Shown piece after piece: positions 1 to 8,059 of a DNA stretch of 64,000 nt. Both the position numbers and the translations under genes were made by a program. The notes under the pieces are model-generated. The model searched no databases and had not been told where the DNA came from. It was given only the letters and a program-made list of their open reading frames with translations. The stretch lies in NCBI RefSeq assembly GCF_050942425.1, contig NZ_CP192063.1, forward strand, positions 5,270,001-5,334,000, in the 5' to 3' direction. The number at the start of each line of letters is the position of its first letter. The first letter of the stretch is position 1. The stretch is from Actinoallomurus sp050942425. GTDB lineage: Bacteria; Actinomycetota; Actinomycetes; Streptosporangiales; Streptosporangiaceae.

Positions 1-710
1 CCGGCGGCGCCGCGCACGGCGCGGCGACCACGCTCGCGGCGAAGGTACGCCGGGCCGCCGCGGCCCTGCTCGACCGCCCGGCCGACGAGCTGCGGTTCGC
101 CGACGGCCGGATCGCCGGCTCCGACGCGTCGATCACCCTGCGGGAGCTGGCCCGGACCTTCCTCCTCCGCCCCGAACGCGTCCCGGCCGAGATCGAGCCG
201 GGGCTGGAGGCCACCTGCCACTACCGGCCGGACGTGCAGACGGGCGCCTTCACGTACGCGACGCACGCCGCCGTGGTCGAGGTGGACCTCGACACCGGGC
301 TGGTCCGGGTCCTCGACTACGCGGTCGCCGAGGACTGCGGGACCGTCGTCAACCCCCTCATCGTGGACGATCAGATCGTCGGCGGAGTCGCCCAGGGCAT
401 CGGGACCGCGCTCCTGGAGGAGCTGGTCTACGACGGCGACGGCCGGCCCCGGGCGACCTCACTGACCGACTACTTCCTGCCAGGCGTGTCGGACGTCCCG
501 CGCATCCGCGTTCATCACCTCGAGACGCCGTCCCCGCACACGGTCCACGGCGTGAAGGGGGTGGGTGAGAGCGGGGCGATCGCGCCACCGGCGGCGATCG
601 CCAACGCCGTCAGCGACGCTCTCGCCGCGTTCGATGTCTTCATCGGGGAGGTCCCGCTGACCCCCGCCCGGGTCTGGACGGCCCTCCGCGGCGCCGGCAA
701 CGGGCCCTGA
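1..710 (+). CDS. Molybdenum hydroxylase large subunit, C-terminal part (xanthine/CO dehydrogenase family)
   Basis: The reading frame is open from the first bases (codon phase begins at base 3), so the 5' part lies outside the window. The visible ~235 residues match the C-terminal molybdopterin-binding domain of xanthine dehydrogenase/CoxL-type large subunits: a glycine-rich start, the segment AEDCGTVVNPLIVDDQIVGG, and near the end GVKGVGESG, which carries the catalytic Glu of this family. Such subunits bind Mo-molybdopterin cytosine dinucleotide and hydroxylate purines, aldehydes or N-heterocycles, or oxidise CO, together with FAD and 2Fe-2S subunits. Those partners must lie upstream. The substrate cannot be read from this fragment. 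It ends 4 bp before the convergent P450 gene. Confidence 0.85.
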   Translation, partial: GGAAHGAATTLAAKVRRAAAALLDRPADELRFADGRIAGSDASITLRELARTFLLRPERVPAEIEPGLEATCHYRPDVQTGAFTYATHAAVVEVDLDTGLVRVLDYAVAEDCGTVVNPLIVDDQIVGGVAQGIGTALLEELVYDGDGRPRATSLTDYFLPGVSDVPRIRVHHLETPSPHTVHGVKGVGESGAIAPPAAIANAVSDALAAFDVFIGEVPLTPARVWTALRGAGNGP

Positions 711-714
711 GGCG

Positions 715-2100
715 TCAGCGCCCGCGCCACCAGCCGACCAGGGAGTTCCACCATCGGGGGCGTTCCGCGCCGGCCGCGGCGGCCTGTGGCGGTGCACTGG
801 CCGGTGGTACCGGCGCCGACGGGGCGGGCGTCTCCGGTCGGCTCATCGCCGGGGCCGGGGCCGGCTGGGACGACACCGATGTGGGCGGGAAGCGGACCGG
901 CAGCGCGGTCAGCGCGCGGTGGAACATCCCCGGCCGCCACTCCAGCCGGTCGGCGGGAACCGCGAGCTCCATGTCGGGGACGCCGTCGAGAAGGCTCTCG
1001 ACCGCGATGGAGGCGATGAGGCGTCCGTGGCCCTGTGCCGGGCAGGTGTGCGGCCCGGCACCCCATGCCAGGTGCGCCCGGTTGCCCGCCCGGCGATCCG
1101 TCACGAGCGACGGGTCGGTGTTCGCGGCGGCGAAGCTGATGACGACGGGCTGGTCCGCGGGCAGCCGGACCCCGGCGAGCTCGGCGTCCTGCCGGGGATA
1201 GGTCGCCGCGTAGTTGGCGATGGGCGGGTCCGTCCAGAGCACCTCGTCGAGGGCGTCCTCGACGGGCAGGCTGCCGCCCGACAGGTCACCGGCGAAACGG
1301 TCGTCGGACAGCAGGAGCAGCATCGTGTTGGCGATCAGGTTCTGCTCGGGCTCGGTCCCGCCTCCGAGGAGGGTGACGAGCTGGTGCAGCATCTCCTCGT
1401 CCGTCAGCCGCGTCGGATGGGCCATCAGCCAGGAGGTCACGTCCGCGCCCGGCTGGGAGCGTTTGAGGGCCACCAGCTCCATGAGGGCCTCGCCGAGGAT
1501 CACGTTGGACTTCTCCGGGTCGACGCCGTCGAAGATCCCGCTCATGCCCTCCACCAGGCGGTCGCCGATCGTCGTCGGGCAGCCGAACAGCGAGTTGAAC
1601 ACGTACAGCGGCAGGACGCGGGCGTACTCGGTGATCAGATCGGCTTCGCCGTTCGGCGCGAACCGCGCGATGAGCAGATCGGCGCTGCTCTCGACGTAGC
1701 CCCGCAGGAGGTTCGGGTCGACGCGCGCCAGGCTGTCGGTCACCGCCGCCCGCAGGCGCGCGTGGACGCTGCCGTCGCTGAACAGGGCGTTCGGCCGGTA
1801 GCCCATCATCGGCAGGAGCGGGCAGTCGGGCGGGACGGTCGCCTGCCAGCGGCGGGGGTCCTTCGGGAACGTGATCGGGTCGCGCAGCACCTCCAGCGCG
1901 GCCTCGTAGCCGATGACGAGCATGCCCGGCACGCCGGGCGCGAGCTCGACCGGCGCGACGGCGCCGTGCCGGCGCAACTGGGAGTAGGTCCGTGCGGGGT
2001 CGGCGGCGAACTCCGGCCCGTACAACGGGGCGGAGCCGGAGTGGGCCGGGCAGCCCGGCGGCGGCGACGAGGGACCGGTGGCGGAGGAATCGGAGGTCAC
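715..2100 (-). CDS. Cytochrome P450, CYP157-like, lacking the ExxR arginine
   Basis: About 461-residue P450. The GTG at 2100 is chosen because AGGAG lies 5 bp upstream (2106-2110). An upstream in-frame ATG at 2163 has no comparable ribosome site. The heme-ligand loop reads WGAGPHTCPAQG (Cys353) and the I-helix has GGGTEPEQN. The K-helix, normally ExxR, reads EVLW (E286 to W289), so the otherwise almost invariant Arg is Trp. The CYP157 family of Streptomyces is known for exactly this (E-Q-S-L-W in CYP157C1), and CYP157 genes usually lie beside conservon operons. No conservon is visible here. The C-terminus is an Ala/Pro/Ser-rich tail ending in a Trp/Arg-rich patch, unusual for a soluble bacterial P450. 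Substrate unknown. Confidence 0.88.
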   Translation of the reverse strand: MTSDSSATGPSSPPPGCPAHSGSAPLYGPEFAADPARTYSQLRRHGAVAPVELAPGVPGMLVIGYEAALEVLRDPITFPKDPRRWQATVPPDCPLLPMMGYRPNALFSDGSVHARLRAAVTDSLARVDPNLLRGYVESSADLLIARFAPNGEADLITEYARVLPLYVFNSLFGCPTTIGDRLVEGMSGIFDGVDPEKSNVILGEALMELVALKRSQPGADVTSWLMAHPTRLTDEEMLHQLVTLLGGGTEPEQNLIANTMLLLLSDDRFAGDLSGGSLPVEDALDEVLWTDPPIANYAATYPRQDAELAGVRLPADQPVVISFAAANTDPSLVTDRRAGNRAHLAWGAGPHTCPAQGHGRLIASIAVESLLDGVPDMELAVPADRLEWRPGMFHRALTALPVRFPPTSVSSQPAPAPAMSRPETPAPSAPVPPASAPPQAAAAGAERPRWWNSLVGWWRGR

Positions 2101-2282
2101 GCGGACTCCTGTTCGGAACGGGGGGCGGGGACTCGGCGTAACGACCGGCGCGCCTGCGTCCACCGGGCACGGGGGATCGGACGGCGAGGATCCCAGGGGG
2201 CTCTCGTGAGGCCAAGAGATTACAGCTGGTGATCGTCATCTACCAGTGCGATGCGGTATTCCGGTCGCGCCGTTTTCGTGTA

Positions 2283-2298
2283 AGTTAGTCAACTGACT
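2283..2298. promoter_or_regulatory. Imperfect palindrome, candidate repressor operator
   Basis: AGTTAGTCAACTGACT is an imperfect dyad (12 of 16 positions symmetric) located 37 bp before the dehalogenase ATG, in the divergent P450/dehalogenase interval. Size and symmetry suit a TetR- or MarR-type repressor. No regulator gene lies next to it, so the assignment is inference from sequence only. Confidence 0.3.
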
Positions 2299-2334
2299 CA
2301 GGCGAGTCGCAATCGATGACGGAGAGGTCCTGCC

Positions 2335-3195
2335 ATGCCCACCCAGCGCGTTCTCGACTCGACGATCTTCTACCGGGAGATCGGAACGGGCGTCCCGATG
2401 GTGTTCCTGCACGGGAACCCGACATCGTCGTATCTCTGGCGGAACATCCTGCCCGCCGTCGGTGACCGGGGCCGGCGTCTGGCCCCGGACCTGATCGGCA
2501 TGGGTGATTCCGGCAAGCCGGACATCGACTACACCTTCGATGACCACGCTCGGTACCTGGACGCGTGGTTCGACGCCCTCGGCCTCGAGAGCGTCGTGCT
2601 GATCGGCCATGACTGGGGCGGTGCGCTCGCCTTCGACTGGGCCGCCCGTCATCCCGGCCGGGTCCGCGGGGTCGCCTTCGCCGAGACGATCCTGAAGCCG
2701 ATGTACGGACCGGAGTTCCCCGAGGCCGGCCGCGGGCTGTTCGAGACGATCAAGACTCCGGGGGCGGGGGAGGCCCTGATCCTGGAGCAGAATGCCTTCA
2801 TCGACCAGTTGCTGCCGAAGAGCGTCGTCGGCTCTATGAGCGAGGAGGACCTCGCGGAGTACCGCCGGCCGTATCCCACGCCGGAGAGCCGTCGGCCCCT
2901 CCTGCAGTGGGCGCGGGCGATGCCGCTGGACGGACGGCCCGCCGACATCGTGGCCAGAGTCGAGCGGTACGACGAGTGGCTGGCGACCAGCGCCGACGTC
3001 CCCAAGCTCCTGCTCGCCTTCGAACCCGGACCCGGCGCGATGACCGGCCCGGACAGCGTCGACTGGGCCGCCGCGAACATCGCGAACCTGGAGATCACCC
3101 GGCACGGGATCGCCGGGCATCACGTCCAGGAGGACCAGCCCGAGGCGATCGCCGCGGCCATCTCCGCCTGGGTGGACAAGCACGACCTGCGATGA
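2335..3195 (+). CDS. Haloalkane dehalogenase-like alpha/beta-hydrolase
   Basis: 286 residues, the usual length for haloalkane dehalogenases (HLD-II/DhaA group). Visible catalytic features: HGNPTSSYLWRN with the halide-binding Asn28, GHDWGG with nucleophile Asp93 followed by the halide-stabilising Trp94, FAETI with a candidate catalytic acid Glu117, and HHVQED near the C-terminus with the base His262. The family hydrolyses C-halogen bonds to alcohol plus halide in the cytoplasm through an alkyl-enzyme ester. Renilla luciferase shares the fold and most of these residues, so activity should be tested. GGAGAGG precedes the ATG. The gene is monocistronic and may be controlled by the palindrome at 2283-2298. 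Confidence 0.85.
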   Translation: MPTQRVLDSTIFYREIGTGVPMVFLHGNPTSSYLWRNILPAVGDRGRRLAPDLIGMGDSGKPDIDYTFDDHARYLDAWFDALGLESVVLIGHDWGGALAFDWAARHPGRVRGVAFAETILKPMYGPEFPEAGRGLFETIKTPGAGEALILEQNAFIDQLLPKSVVGSMSEEDLAEYRRPYPTPESRRPLLQWARAMPLDGRPADIVARVERYDEWLATSADVPKLLLAFEPGPGAMTGPDSVDWAAANIANLEITRHGIAGHHVQEDQPEAIAAAISAWVDKHDLR

Positions 3196-3269
3196 GCCGG
3201 CCGCTCGGCGATGGGGACGTCCCTGATCACCGTTAGGTGGTGTCGGTCAACCCACGGTGACGACCCGAG

Positions 3270-3333
3270 GTATGCTGGGGGCGACGTCAAAAAGTTACAC
3301 ATCCCCACACGATGACGTCGCCCTCTTGCATAC
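3270..3333. repeat. Long imperfect inverted repeat
   Basis: GTATGC and GGGCGACGTCA on the left (3270-3275, 3279-3289) are answered by TGACGTCGCCC and GCATAC on the right (3313-3323, 3328-3333), with a 23-bp A/C-rich centre. It could be a transcript hairpin or the fused ends of a lost element. The right arm is not followed by a T tract. Confidence 0.55.
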
Positions 3334-3404
3334 CGGCCGCCGCCGTCCCCGCGTGTCGCCGAGTAGCGGGCGGCCGTTCACAGGAGCGTCTCTGATCGGC
3401 TAGG

Positions 3405-3431
3405 TGATTCCTGAGAGATCCTCAGGAATCA
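3405..3431. repeat. Perfect 11-bp inverted repeat
   Basis: TGATTCCTGAG (3405-3415) and CTCAGGAATCA (3421-3431) are exact reverse complements separated by AGATC. It lies about 230 bp before the FAD oxidoreductase start, so it may be an operator or terminator. No T run follows on either strand. Confidence 0.55.
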
Positions 3432-3657
3432 TCCCGGCTGGATGCCGGGCATGTGCCAATCGTCTTCGTGCCCTGGTGTCGGCGGCCAGAGCCGCCGACC
3501 CGCGTGACACGTCCCTCCGGACGCTGTCGGCCCAGCGTGCACGGCTATCGGACCGAGGAGGGTGCCCCGCGTCGCCTGGGCACGGGGCGTGCTGATAACA
3601 GAACGGTATCACGAGAACACTGAAAGTGACTAAGAAAAGAAACGAGCCTTCCCCCAA

Positions 3658-5259
3658 ATGGAGATTCACACCGATGTCCTCGTCGTGGGCGGAGGACTGG
3701 GCGGCGTCGCCGCCGCGCTGGCGCTGCTGAAGGCGGGCCGTTCGGTCGTGCTGACCGAGGAGTACGACTGGATGGGCGGTCAGCTCACCAGCCAGGCGGT
3801 GCCGCCCGACGAGCACACCTGGGTCGAGCGCTTCGGCGTCACCGCCGGCTACCGCGCGCTGCGCGACGGGATCCGCGGCTACTACCGCGACCACTACCCC
3901 CTCACCGGGCGGGCTCGCGCCTGGGGCGAGCTGAACCCCGGCGCGGGCTGGGTGAGCCGGCTCTGCCACGAGCCCCGCGTCGCGCTCGCGGTCATCGAGG
4001 CCATGCTCGCCCCCTACCGCGGCTCGGGCCGGCTGCGCGTTCTCCAGCCGTACCGGCCGGCCGGGGCGGACGTCGACGGCGACCGCGTGACCGCCGTGAC
4101 GCTGGCGCACCGCGACACGGGCGCGCGGGTGACCGTCTCCGCCCCGTACGTGCTGGACGCCACCGAGACCGGCGAGCTGCTGCCCCTGACGGGCACCGAG
4201 TACGTCACCGGCTTCGAGTCGCAGGCCGAGACCGGAGAGCCCAGCGCGCCGGCGGAGGCCCAGCCGCAGAACATGCAGGCCATCTCGGTGTGCTTCGCCA
4301 TCGACCACGTCGACGGCGACCACACGATCGAGCGGCCGAGGACCTACGACTACTGGCGGGAGTACCAGCCGGAGTTCTGGGGCGACCGCCTGCTGTCCTG
4401 GCGGGCGCCGGTGCCGCGCACGCTGGAGCCGGTCGAGCGGTCCTTCACCCCCAACCCCGACGGCGACCCGATCGACGTCCTCGGCGACCAGCGGCGCTTC
4501 GGCGGTGACCTGGACCTGTGGACGTTCCGCCGGATCGCCGCGCGGCGCAACTTCGAGGACGGCGCCTACGCCAGCGACATCACGCTCGTGAACTGGCCGA
4601 TGATCGACTACTTCGACGGCTCGATCATCGACGTCCCGGACGCCGATCGGCACCGGGAGGCCGCGCGCGAGCTGTCGCGATCGGCGCTGTACTGGATGCA
4701 GACCGATGCGCCGCGACCGGACGGCGGCACCGGATACCCGGGCCTGCGCCTGCGCGGCGACATCACCGGAGGCACCGACGGCCTCGCCCAGGCCCCCTAC
4801 ATCCGGGAGTCGCGCCGCATCCGCGCCCTCTACACCGTCCCCGAGCAGGACCTGTCCCTCGCCCTGCGCGGCGACGAGGGCGCCGTCCGCTACCGCGACT
4901 CGGTGGGCATCGGCATGTACCGGATCGACCTGCACCCCTCGACCGGCGGCGACAACTACATCGACGTGGGCTGCTCGCCGTTCGAGATCCCGCTCGGCGC
5001 CCTGATCCCGCGGCGCATGGACAACCTCCTCGCGGCGGCGAAGAACATCGGCACCACCCACATCAGCAACGGCGCCTACCGCCTGCACCCCGTCGAGTGG
5101 AACATCGGCGAGGCGGCGGGGACCCTCGCGGCGTTCTGCCTGGACACGTCCGCGACGCCGCACGCCGTCCGCAAGAAGGACGAACTGCTCGCCGACTACC
5201 AGGACCGGCTCGTCCGGTCGGGCGTCGAGCTGCACTGGCCGCAGGTGAGGGGCTACTGA
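3658..5259 (+). CDS. FAD-dependent oxidoreductase (FAD_oxidored-type)
   Basis: 533 residues. The N-terminus VLVVGGGLGGVAAALALL is a Rossmann dinucleotide-binding motif, followed by WMGGQLTSQAVPPDEH, typical of the PF12831-type 'FAD-dependent oxidoreductase' group. Near the C-terminus IGTTHISNGAYRLHPVEWNI resembles the second FAD-contacting segment. No signal peptide is seen, so a cytoplasmic location is likely. Family members are poorly characterised and the substrate is unknown. The ATG has no clear Shine-Dalgarno (only CCTTCCCCCAA precedes it), so translation may be leaderless. It stands alone, convergent with the MFS gene 25 bp away. Confidence 0.8.
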   Translation: MEIHTDVLVVGGGLGGVAAALALLKAGRSVVLTEEYDWMGGQLTSQAVPPDEHTWVERFGVTAGYRALRDGIRGYYRDHYPLTGRARAWGELNPGAGWVSRLCHEPRVALAVIEAMLAPYRGSGRLRVLQPYRPAGADVDGDRVTAVTLAHRDTGARVTVSAPYVLDATETGELLPLTGTEYVTGFESQAETGEPSAPAEAQPQNMQAISVCFAIDHVDGDHTIERPRTYDYWREYQPEFWGDRLLSWRAPVPRTLEPVERSFTPNPDGDPIDVLGDQRRFGGDLDLWTFRRIAARRNFEDGAYASDITLVNWPMIDYFDGSIIDVPDADRHREAARELSRSALYWMQTDAPRPDGGTGYPGLRLRGDITGGTDGLAQAPYIRESRRIRALYTVPEQDLSLALRGDEGAVRYRDSVGIGMYRIDLHPSTGGDNYIDVGCSPFEIPLGALIPRRMDNLLAAAKNIGTTHISNGAYRLHPVEWNIGEAAGTLAAFCLDTSATPHAVRKKDELLADYQDRLVRSGVELHWPQVRGY

Positions 5260-5284
5260 TCCGGTTCTGCCGGGTTGCGGGTCT

Positions 5285-6535
5285 TCACCGGTGCGGGTGG
5301 GTTTCGTACATGCGCGTCGCCACGGTCAGTCCGGAGGCCGCGGTGAGGGCGGCCACGGCCCAGATGGCGGTGGTCAGGCCGTAGGCGTCGGCGAGGGCGC
5401 CGGCGAGCAGGGCGCCGACGGCGAAGCCGCCGTCGCGCCAGAGGCGGTAGACGCCGACGGCGCGGGCGCGCCAGGCGGGGTGGGCGACGTCGCCGATGGT
5501 CGCGAGCAGGGTGGGGTAGACCAGCGCGGTGCCGGCGCCGAGCAGGACCTGGGCCGCGGCCCACAGGGGGAAGGCGGTGCCGACCGCCACCAGGGCGATG
5601 GCGGCGGCTTGGGTCAGCATGCCGGCGGTGATCAGGTGCTTGCGGCCGATCCGGTCGGACCACCAGCCGGTGACCAACTGCCCGACGCCCCATACCGCGG
5701 GGTAGAGGGCGGCGAGCACGCCGATCGCGGCGACGGACAGGCCGTGGGCGGCGAACAGCAGGGGGAAGATGCCCCACGCGAGGGCGTCGTTGAGGTTGTT
5801 GACCATTCCGGCCTGGCTGGCCGCCGACAGGGCCCTGTCACGGGCGCTGGTGATCCAGGCGACCTGGCTTGTGGTGAGCTCGCCGTCGGTCGGCGCGCGG
5901 TGACGGGCGGCTTCCGCGCGGGCGTGGGTGCGGGTCTCGCGGACGGCCAGGGTGGACAGGCCCAGGGCCAGGGCGGTGTAGGCGGCGCCGAGCAGGAACG
6001 GGCCGGGCCGTAGCCCGGCGTGGGCGGCGATGGCGCCGGTGGCCATGGCGGTGGCGGCCATGGCGACGTAGCCGGAGGCTTCGTTGCAGCCCATCGCCAG
6101 CCCGCGGCGGGTCGGCCCGACCAGGTCGATCTTCATGATGACGGTGGTGGACCAGGTCAGGCCCTGGTTGATGCCGAGCAGGACGTTGGCGAACACGATC
6201 CAGCCCCAGGCCGGTCCCCAGATGAGCAGGACCGGCACCGGGAGGGCGACCAGCCATCCGGCGACCAGGACGGGCTTACGGCCGTAGCGGTCCGACAGGG
6301 TGCCGGCGAAGAAGTTGGTGATCGCCTTGGCGGCACCGAAGGCCACGATGTAGGTGAGGGCCGCAGTGTAGGCGGACAGGTGGAAGACCTCGCGCGCGAG
6401 CAGGGGCAGCACGGTGCGTTCTTGGCCGAGCATGCCGCCGACCAGGGCGTTGACCGCCACCAGAAGGGTGAACTGGGCCAAATTGGCGCGCAGCCCGAGC
6501 CGGACGCCGTGGCCGGGCGCGCCGGTCGTGGTCAC
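5285..6535 (-). CDS. MFS transporter
   Basis: 416 residues with about 12 hydrophobic helices. Both halves carry the MFS A-motif after the second helix (GTLSDRYGRKPV and WWSDRIGRKH). The GTG at 6535 is chosen because it overlaps the stop of the upstream persulfide dioxygenase gene by 4 bp (GTGA) and directly precedes the first helix. Frame-open sequence further upstream is not coding for this protein. Co-transcription with an MBL/rhodanese protein suggests export or import of a sulfur species or related anion. This is inference, as MFS substrates cannot be read from sequence. Confidence 0.85.
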   Translation of the reverse strand: MTTTGAPGHGVRLGLRANLAQFTLLVAVNALVGGMLGQERTVLPLLAREVFHLSAYTAALTYIVAFGAAKAITNFFAGTLSDRYGRKPVLVAGWLVALPVPVLLIWGPAWGWIVFANVLLGINQGLTWSTTVIMKIDLVGPTRRGLAMGCNEASGYVAMAATAMATGAIAAHAGLRPGPFLLGAAYTALALGLSTLAVRETRTHARAEAARHRAPTDGELTTSQVAWITSARDRALSAASQAGMVNNLNDALAWGIFPLLFAAHGLSVAAIGVLAALYPAVWGVGQLVTGWWSDRIGRKHLITAGMLTQAAAIALVAVGTAFPLWAAAQVLLGAGTALVYPTLLATIGDVAHPAWRARAVGVYRLWRDGGFAVGALLAGALADAYGLTTAIWAVAALTAASGLTVATRMYETHPHR

Positions 6536-7896
6536 CGGCCCTCCTCCAGGGGGCGGCCGGTGGCCCGCACCCAGTCGGCGGGCCCGCCGACCAGCACGGC
6601 CACGTCGTCGGCGCCGCCGCGGGCCAGGATGCTGGCGGCGGTCACGGCGCGCTCGCCGTGCCCGCACATCACCACGGTGCCGGCCGGCGCCGGCTCGGGC
6701 CACCGGGGCAGGGCGCCGAGTTCGGCGTGCCGGGCGTGGGGGATGTGCCCGGCCGCGTACTCGGCGTCCTGCCGTACGTCGAGGACGGGGCGGTCGCCGA
6801 TGCGGTCGGCCGTGACCAGCCCCAGCGTGCGTACGGGCCCGCCGCTCGCCCGCCAGGCGTCCATGCCGCCGTGCAGCCGGCCGGCGAGACGGTCGTAGCC
6901 GATCTTCGCCGCCTGCCACGCCACCTCCGCGCCTTCCTGGCCGGGGCCGAGCAGGAACACCAGCGGCACGTCCGGCGGGAGCAGCCAGCCCAGCCAGGTC
7001 GCGAACGCCTCGCGCAGCGGGATCGAGACGGCCCCGGGAACGTGCCCGGCGGCGAACTGCTCGACCGGGCGGACATCGACCAGCTGCGCGCCCTGGGCGC
7101 GCAGCTCCCGTACGGCCGCCGCGGTCAGGGGCGCCGGTTCCACGACGGCCGGGAGCAGGGCGGGCCCGCGCCGGTTGACCTCTGCGAGCCGGTCGAAGTA
7201 CGCGGGGTAGGAGCCGAGGCCGTCCAGGAGGCGCTGGGCGAAGGTGTTCTCGTCCGGCGTCGCGAGCAGCGTGTTGGTCCTCTTCTGGCCGCCGATGGTG
7301 GTGGTGCGCTCGGTGCCGGGCGGGGCCGAGCAGTACGAGCCCGCCCCGTGGGTGGGCCACACCGCGATCCGGTCGGGGAGGGCGGCCAGGCGCTGGAGGG
7401 AGCGGTACTGGGCCCGGGCGAGCTCCTCGGCCCGGTCGGCGCCGAGCAGGTCGGTACGGGCGGCGGAGTTCACGATCAGCGAGCCGCCGGTGAACACGCC
7501 CAGCTCCCGGTCGCCGTCCAGCAGCAGATAGGACAGGTGCTCGTCGGTGTGGCCGGGCGTGGCCAGGGCCCGCAGCCGCAGCCCTCCCAGGTCGACCTCA
7601 TCACCGTCCGCGAGCGGGGTGTGGGCGAAGGACCGCCGTCCGGCGGCGGAGGCCAGCACGGTGGCGCCGGAATCGTGGGCGAGCTGGACGGCGCCGGACA
7701 GGAAGTCGGCGTGCAGATGCGTGTCCGCCGCGTAGGCGACGTCCAGGCCGCGCCGCCGCACGGCGGCCCGCAGGCTGCGCAGATCCCGGCCGGCGTCGAC
7801 GACCAGGGCGCGGCCATCGCCAAGGTCGAGGAGGTAGGCGCTGTTGCCCAGGCCTTCATCGACCAGCGGTATCAGGTGGTCCTCGGCGAAACCCAC
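6532..7896 (-). CDS. MBL-fold persulfide dioxygenase fused to two rhodanese domains (CstB/ETHE1-like)
   Basis: About 454 residues. The N-terminal ~240 residues are a metallo-beta-lactamase fold with THLHADFLSG and later TPGHTDEH and WPTHGAG, the iron-ligand pattern of ETHE1-type persulfide dioxygenases. Two rhodanese modules follow. The first (VDVRPVEQFAAGHVPGA) has LLGPGQEG where the active Cys should be. The second has VMCGHGERA with an intact Cys loop. CstB-like enzymes oxidise protein or low-molecular-weight persulfides to sulfite/thiosulfate during sulfide stress. Start GTG 7896 is preferred since GGAGG precedes it by 5 bp. A TTG at 7908 is possible. Overlaps the MFS gene by 4 bp, so one operon. 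Confidence 0.85.
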   Translation of the reverse strand: MGFAEDHLIPLVDEGLGNSAYLLDLGDGRALVVDAGRDLRSLRAAVRRRGLDVAYAADTHLHADFLSGAVQLAHDSGATVLASAAGRRSFAHTPLADGDEVDLGGLRLRALATPGHTDEHLSYLLLDGDRELGVFTGGSLIVNSAARTDLLGADRAEELARAQYRSLQRLAALPDRIAVWPTHGAGSYCSAPPGTERTTTIGGQKRTNTLLATPDENTFAQRLLDGLGSYPAYFDRLAEVNRRGPALLPAVVEPAPLTAAAVRELRAQGAQLVDVRPVEQFAAGHVPGAVSIPLREAFATWLGWLLPPDVPLVFLLGPGQEGAEVAWQAAKIGYDRLAGRLHGGMDAWRASGGPVRTLGLVTADRIGDRPVLDVRQDAEYAAGHIPHARHAELGALPRWPEPAPAGTVVMCGHGERAVTAASILARGGADDVAVLVGGPADWVRATGRPLEEGR

Positions 7897-7909
7897 GAAG
7901 TCCTCCAAC

Positions 7910-7928
7910 CACTAACCCGAGGTTAGTG
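7910..7928. promoter_or_regulatory. Perfect palindrome, operator of the persulfide dioxygenase-MFS operon
   Basis: CACTAACC-CGA-GGTTAGTG is a perfect 8-bp inverted repeat with a 3-bp centre, located 13 bp upstream of the GTG start and so overlapping the probable promoter/5' end. The size fits a winged-helix (ArsR/BigR-type) or TetR repressor. Sulfide-responsive ArsR regulators are known for such operons, but no regulator gene is adjacent. Operator function is inferred. Confidence 0.5.
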
Positions 7929-8059
7929 CGGCAGGAAGCGTTTCGGGCGGAACGCCATCACGTCCACAACCGTCCTCGGCCTCCCCTCAGTCCATCCGGG
8001 CCTCCCCCGCGCGGCCATGGTCACCTCGGTATCTTCGGCGGGCCGAGTCTCGAATGGCG

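Larger units (their letters stand above)
3196..3657. other. Gene-free interval with two hairpins (possible mobile-element remnant)
   Basis: No convincing coding region in this 462 bp. It holds an imperfect ~64-bp inverted structure (3270-3333) and an 11-bp perfect inverted repeat (3405-3431), described separately. Short frames crossing it have no recognisable domain. The two strong inverted repeats could be scar ends of an insertion element, but no transposase sequence could be recognised. Confidence 0.4.

Noticed and set aside
3400..5235. 611-residue minus-strand frame opposite the FAD oxidoreductase
   Set aside because: Low-complexity antisense frame; the plus strand has the Rossmann motif and family signatures.
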